Source: Diprion similis (lineage: Eukaryota; Arthropoda; Insecta; Hymenoptera; Diprionidae). Taken from it: 64,000 nt of DNA. Shown one piece after another: positions 60,701 through 64,000 of this stretch. The stretch is taken from NCBI RefSeq assembly GCF_021155765.1, contig NC_060110.1, positions 17,878,001-17,942,000 of the forward strand, read 5' to 3'. The translations under genes were made by a program, and so were the position numbers. The notes under the pieces were generated by a model, which did no database searches, was not told where the DNA came from, and saw only the letters and a list, made by a program, of their open reading frames with translations. Positions within the stretch are counted from its first letter, which is position 1. Every line of letters starts with the position of its first letter.

Positions 60701-63700
60701 GTACAACGTAATGATATTTAGCGCGTTTATATATAGTGACAAGTAACGGTAAAGTAAAAAAGTCATCCTGTGATGATTCTACACCGACGTTACACTAAAT
60801 TTAAATAAAACGAAAACTAGTTGCAGAATTAAAGAAAAGGTTTATACTTTTTTGCATTACCTATACGCACGACCTCCACTTTATAATTTACTTACGGGTA
60901 GACAGGCGAAGCATTGTTTTCTCTTTGTTTGAAACACTTTGAATTAGCTGATTTGAATTTCGGAATTTTCAAAAAGTCTACAACAGAAGTGTCAGGTTAT
61001 TAAGAGTAAAAGTTTGCAACAATATTAGATACAAGCCTCGATAATAATAATTTTACGATTCGTAGATAGATAATTTGATAATTTCACTGGAACGCGGTAG
61101 TGCGGAGTCTGTAATATAATCGCATTATCTACCAATCATCCGAAAAGCTTTCACGTCGGACGTAAGATTTTCTTGGTTCACGCATATTGTGAATCGATGC
61201 GATTATGAAACAGAAAGAAAGTCTACTTTGTAAGGTTGAAGGATTTTTTAGACGGAATTTTCCAGCGAAATTCTTATTTTCCGTATCACTTTAAAATTTG
61301 AAATAATTCAAGCGTCTGCCATTCCTAATTTCGTATTCATAAATGATTTACAAAAAATTTACAAACTGTAATATATCCTATTGCAGGTTGGCAATAGCAA
61401 AAAGTCGCGCAGTCATCAATGCGTGCAGCTATATTAACGATCAGTGTAAAAAATGATCGATCCTTCGCAAGTCGAGATAAATGTGCGGTATTTCAAAGCC
61501 AAAAACATCGGGATTCTGGAAAGCTTTTTACCAAACTTCCGCACGAATCTATCGTATTACAGAGTACCTTAACATAAGCCTGAACGTTTAAAAAATTGCA
61601 GTAAATTATTATAAAAACACAAAATAAAAAATTTCTACCGAAATTTCGAGTTGTTTCGAGTGTAAACTTTACTTTTCCACATTTATACGTACTACATACG
61701 GGGTACATAAAACGGTGGTCGTAATTTCACAGGTAGTTTATGTCTTGCTCTAGTTGATATCTCCCACGAGTTGCCGTCGGTTCAGACTTTACAACCAGGA
61801 GAAGCTAATTGGGCAAGATTCGTGTCCAGGTGTATAAATGCGGACTCGGATATAGCAGACTTCTATCGTAATATCTTTGGCCGGTATTACGCAATTAATC
61901 GTTGCGCTGATTCAGCCTTACAATTAGCTAGGTGGTGGTATGGTTACGGGACTCCCAACATCGGACGTCGTTGCAGCTTTCGAGGCTCTCCCGCCATTCG
62001 CTTCGCTCCAAACAGTTGACCACGGGCCATTGCCTCGACTCTTGTAGTCACACTGCCAACTCGGCTTTGTCAACTACCACCTAAACTACTGTACCAACTC
62101 CACACCGACGCTGCCTTCGGGGAAAGTAAAACCTCCGGTTTGCCGGACTCCACGAGTCTCCACGAAGCTCAAGCTGGCAGCAAGAGTTAGCAGCCAGACA
62201 TGTTAAACTTTTTGGGAATAGAAAAGGAAATAGAAAACGTCGAGTCTTCTCGACTCATTTTCGGACCCCACCTGTAAAAACAAATTCATTTTATTCTATA
62301 AGTATAAAGTCGACACTCGGTGCTGGGTCTTCGAACAACGCGATAAGAATTTCATTGCTATATTTAATTCTTGGTCGACCGATTTCAATTATTACCTACT
62401 AGAGAGAAAATCAAAAATTCAATCTTTATTATGCTGTCTTTTTTTCCTTTTCTTTTTCAATAAACCGTAATGCGTAACAACTTAAGGCTCGTCGAACCTG
62501 AATCTGGATTCATGTCGCTGATTTTTTCACGATTCTGAAAGATTGGATATTTCGGAAGAAAATTGGACCGTGACTGAACTAGTCGTAATGTTTCTCATTA
62601 TAAAATTCTTTCGGTTCCCTCTCACTTTGCGAAACAATACTTATCTAGTCATAATACGTTCACGTCTCAAACGTTTGCGATTCTGCGTGGCTGATCTCGC
62701 AACATCGTCCGTATAATCCATATACTATACATGTATATTCCCTTCGCAAATGTTGGCTGTATGAATCATGCAACAGTGTGCAAGATCGGCGTATATCCGG
62801 GACGCTGTTCTGTAACAAAAGGCATTAAAGAGGCAGCCAAAGAAGGTATATTGAACTCTTACACCGTCCAGCAAGGTACGTTTAACCGTCTCGAGCCTCG
62901 TCACGCTTGAATGGTAGAAGTGGATCGAATTCGCGTTTAGCAAAAAAAAAAAAGAGTTGAACCCTGCGGTCAAAGTTCGCCAACAAGGACAATGCTCCGT
63001 GGTCCCGGCGAAAAAGTTGACAAGAAAAGAGATTCACGTCAGCATTGGTCAAAAATTAATTTTATTAAGGATTTCGAACTTGTGAGCAACGGTTTCATGT
63101 ATTGCTGGACGAACTTGATACCGGCTGATTTTTTTCTTTCTTTTTTTCGCCAAATTTCGTGATCATTTAAACTCGGTACAGTACCAAAGAAGCCGAAGTT
63201 TAAAGCTCACGGTGACTTCAAAGGTAATGCACAGTGAGTCCAAGCGGAGGCTCAGGTAGAATGTAGGTGATCAGCAGGCTAGCTGGAGGTTGCCAATCGA
63301 TCGGTGACTAACCACGGGGACCAAGGCCATGACGTTTTGCCTGCACCTATCTACCAGCTACTGGTTCGATAAAGTTTCAACGCACGGTCATGCTGAAAGA
63401 GTCGAGTATGTGTACATAATATACGTATGTGTGAAATGGCATACGTTAATCATAATACCTACATGGACGTTGTAAACATCGTCGAGACTTTCGTGACGCA
63501 TCGCGCTTGTTACATATTTTATTTTATTCTCATAGCAATTTTTATAACGCAAATATTTGCGGACGAACCGTTTCTGCATAGCGTAATCCACTCAGCTGCA
63601 GCCAATCTACAACGATATTTTATACATTTCATTTCGATCAACTTCTATGCATGTAACTTGTTTTTTTTTTTCACCAGCATATGAAGTACGGTTCCTGTAC

Positions 63701-64000
63701 GAAGAAAGGAATTAATTTCCCTAATACATAATTATTAATTATGTAAGTGTGTAAACGGGATAAGGTTACTGGAGTGTGTTAAGACTGCAACGTTTTCTTT
63801 TCTGGAATTTTAAATTCCTCTTTTTCTTTATGCTTTTGTAAATTCTAATTTTGTGGTTTATTTTTAATGAAACTTTTACTAATTATCTACCATTGTAATT
63901 AGGAATTTTGTTCGGTAATGAGCGCTGTATATATATACAATTCTTAACAGCCTTTCTCAATTCCAAGCGATATGCTTACATATTGCCGTACAGCAGCGAA

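Larger units (their letters stand above)
53431..64000. other. Non-coding DNA, probably Bicdr intron 1
   Basis: No further coding exon was recognised on either strand. The stretch contains a pair of adjacent hairpins (53711-53760), a GA run near 53590, TA-rich runs near 54570 and 60260-60320, a CRE-like palindrome at 57699-57710 and poly(A) near 62941. The frame at 61771-62019 has no family match. It is treated as intron because the Bicdr donor has no visible partner before the window ends. Confidence 0.5.

Noticed and set aside
61771-62019. 82-codon plus-strand frame with protein-like look
   Set aside because: It has a non-ATG start and no family match. It does not continue the Bicdr coiled coil and lacks clear splice sites.
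1-64000. tRNA, rRNA or CRISPR array
   Set aside because: I looked for tRNA B-box-like sequence with matching A-box and acceptor stem, rRNA cores and regularly spaced repeats. None was convincing.

Overview
The window is nuclear DNA of an animal, almost certainly an insect. Seven protein genes can be read, most split by short GT-AG introns and separated by AT-rich intergenic DNA with (TA)n tracts, foldback transposable elements and long poly(A)/poly(T) runs. There is no bacterial gene organisation, rRNA or CRISPR array. The WH2 muscle protein resembles insect SALS and the G-gamma-like gene is closest to insect G-gamma-1. I lean to Hymenoptera, with low confidence.

Layout. (1) 1-19.3 kb: no convincing gene. 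It holds several GC-rich promoter-like patches, a 607-bp foldback MITE and simple repeats. (2) 19.86-22.97 kb, minus: 3' three exons of a trichoplein-like coiled-coil protein. (3) 25.39-33.44 kb, plus: seven-exon gene with two WH2 domains, polyproline, coiled coil and an acidic tract (sals-like, 693 aa). A MITE and a roughly 1.2-kb tandem duplication lie just behind its stop codon. (4) 37.48-41.54 kb, minus: complete seven-exon Kdm2 (JmjC, CXXC, PHD, F-box, LRR; 983 aa). (5) 42.5-42.8 kb, minus: intronless G-protein gamma-like gene whose CAAX box is not C-terminal. (6) 43.86-45.19 kb, plus: CFAP73/CCDC42 family gene (331 aa). (7) 45.96-49.47 kb, minus: ODAD1/CCDC63 family outer-dynein-arm docking gene (546 aa). 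(8) 52.70-52.94 kb, plus: first coding exon of the dynein-cargo adaptor Bicdr. The remaining 11 kb looks like its first intron.

Functional themes. Three genes (trichoplein-like, CFAP73, ODAD1) point to centrioles or motile cilia, which in insects mainly means sperm flagella and chordotonal organs. CFAP73 and ODAD1 are convergent neighbours whose predicted poly(A) signals overlap. A near-perfect RFX X-box lies upstream of ODAD1. Bicdr also binds dynein, but for vesicle transport. Kdm2 (chromatin) and sals (sarcomeric actin) are unrelated housekeeping and muscle genes.

Most worth a second look: the G-gamma-like gene with a buried CAAX box, a dispersed foldback repeat family (one copy abuts the Bicdr splice donor), a MITE with CTCF-like cores at both ends, the duplicated sals 3' region, and a cluster of splice donors upstream of Bicdr. 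Exon coordinates were read by eye from splice sites and phase. They are internally consistent, but no transcript or database evidence was available.
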